Source of the DNA: DATGCT01 sp964639325
GTDB lineage: Bacteria; Patescibacteriota; Minisyncoccia; UBA6257; GWB1-50-10
Direction: 5' to 3'
Assembly (NCBI GenBank): GCA_964639325.1
Contig: CAZXDO010000005.1
Coordinates: 1-12,761, forward strand
DNA length: 12,761 nt
Numbering within the stretch: the stretch's first letter is position 1; each line of letters starts with the position of its first letter. This document shows positions 12,610 through 12,761 of this stretch, in pieces. The translations under genes were made by a program, and so were the position numbers. The notes under the pieces were generated by a model. The model made no database searches. It saw only the letters and a program-made list of their open reading frames with translations, and was not told the DNA's origin.

Positions 12610-12610
12610 A
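12570..12610. other. Probable right attachment site (att) of the element
   Basis: This is where recombinase C-terminal coding and ftsK coding overlap in different frames. The ttggtcgacttggttgac segment (12588-12605) encodes VDLVDL in the ftsK frame and STWLT in the recombinase frame, so it is most likely host-derived. The exact crossover dinucleotide cannot be set without the other end. Confidence 0.5.
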
Positions 12611-12761
12611 ACATATTTTAATGGCCGGCTCAACGGGTTCTGGGAAATCGATTTTTGGACACAGCATCATTTCAACTTTTATAAAAATTTTTTCTCCTGC
12701 TCGGTTAAGACTTTTTTTGATAGATATGAAAGTTGTAGAATTTCCTTCTTTTTACAATGGT
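12576..12761 (+). CDS. ftsK: FtsK/SpoIIIE DNA translocase, internal piece interrupted by the element (3' end outside window)
   Basis: From about 12591 the plus strand reads VDLVDLEHILMAGSTGSGKS followed by a continued FtsK core, in a different frame from the recombinase. VDL-x-HIL-x-AGxTGSGKS is the highly conserved FtsK/SpoIIIE entry into the ATPase domain, with Walker A at 12627-12650 and the strand LRLFLIDMKVVEF at the right edge. FtsK pumps chromosome DNA through the septum. The frame is open only from 12576, with no ribosome site or good start. The N-terminal membrane and linker parts must lie elsewhere, presumably beyond the element's left end. The host gene is therefore probably split unless the element is excised. 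Confidence 0.82.

Overview
The window looks like part of an integrated mobile element, or accessory island, in a low-GC bacterium using the standard code (TGA and TAG act as stops). I lean towards a Candidate Phyla Radiation (Patescibacteria) genome. The reasons are the small-protein gene families, the serine recombinase whose frame runs into its target gene, strong TTGACA/extended -10 promoters with weak Shine-Dalgarno use, and palindrome-rich spacers carrying gcgagcgaagcgagc-type words. This is an inference: no rRNA, tRNA or taxonomic marker is present apart from a piece of ftsK.

Layout. Positions 1-83 hold the first 16 codons of a minus-strand Phd/YefM-type antitoxin, with a near-consensus promoter and a perfect palindromic operator. 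Positions 84-1296 are non-coding and dominated by nested inverted repeats. A zinc-ribbon/one-TM protein follows at 1297-2217. A second non-coding stretch contains a GT-rich tract and a promoter plus a folded leader for an 84-aa membrane peptide (2864-3118). The next block (3177-8738, all minus strand) is defence-like. In transcription order it holds a DUF2939/DUF4352-like membrane-anchored protein, a 907-aa Type IIG restriction-modification enzyme, an overlapping winged-helix partner, a 23-codon relic of another R-M gene's C-terminus, a three-TM membrane protein and a MTH538/DUF1863 TIR-like protein related to ThsB of Thoeris. To the right, on the plus strand, are an orphan 294-aa gene ended by a clear intrinsic terminator, three overlapping small genes (unknown, DUF5659-like, four-Cys zinc protein), a possible SpoVG-like protein, and a large serine recombinase (11137-12609). 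The recombinase is preceded by a strongly folded leader that starts at the predicted transcription start.

The recombinase reading frame ends inside the 3' part of an ftsK gene, whose Walker A motif lies at 12627-12650. This indicates that the element inserted into ftsK just upstream of the ATPase P-loop and that the right end of the element is at about 12,57x-12,60x. The left end is not visible.

The genes fit a mobile defence island: the recombinase moves it, the Type IIG enzyme and its coupled partner provide restriction, the antitoxin suggests addiction, and the TIR-like plus membrane pair is a candidate two-gene abortive-infection system. The strongest leads for new biology are that pair and the two structured leaders.
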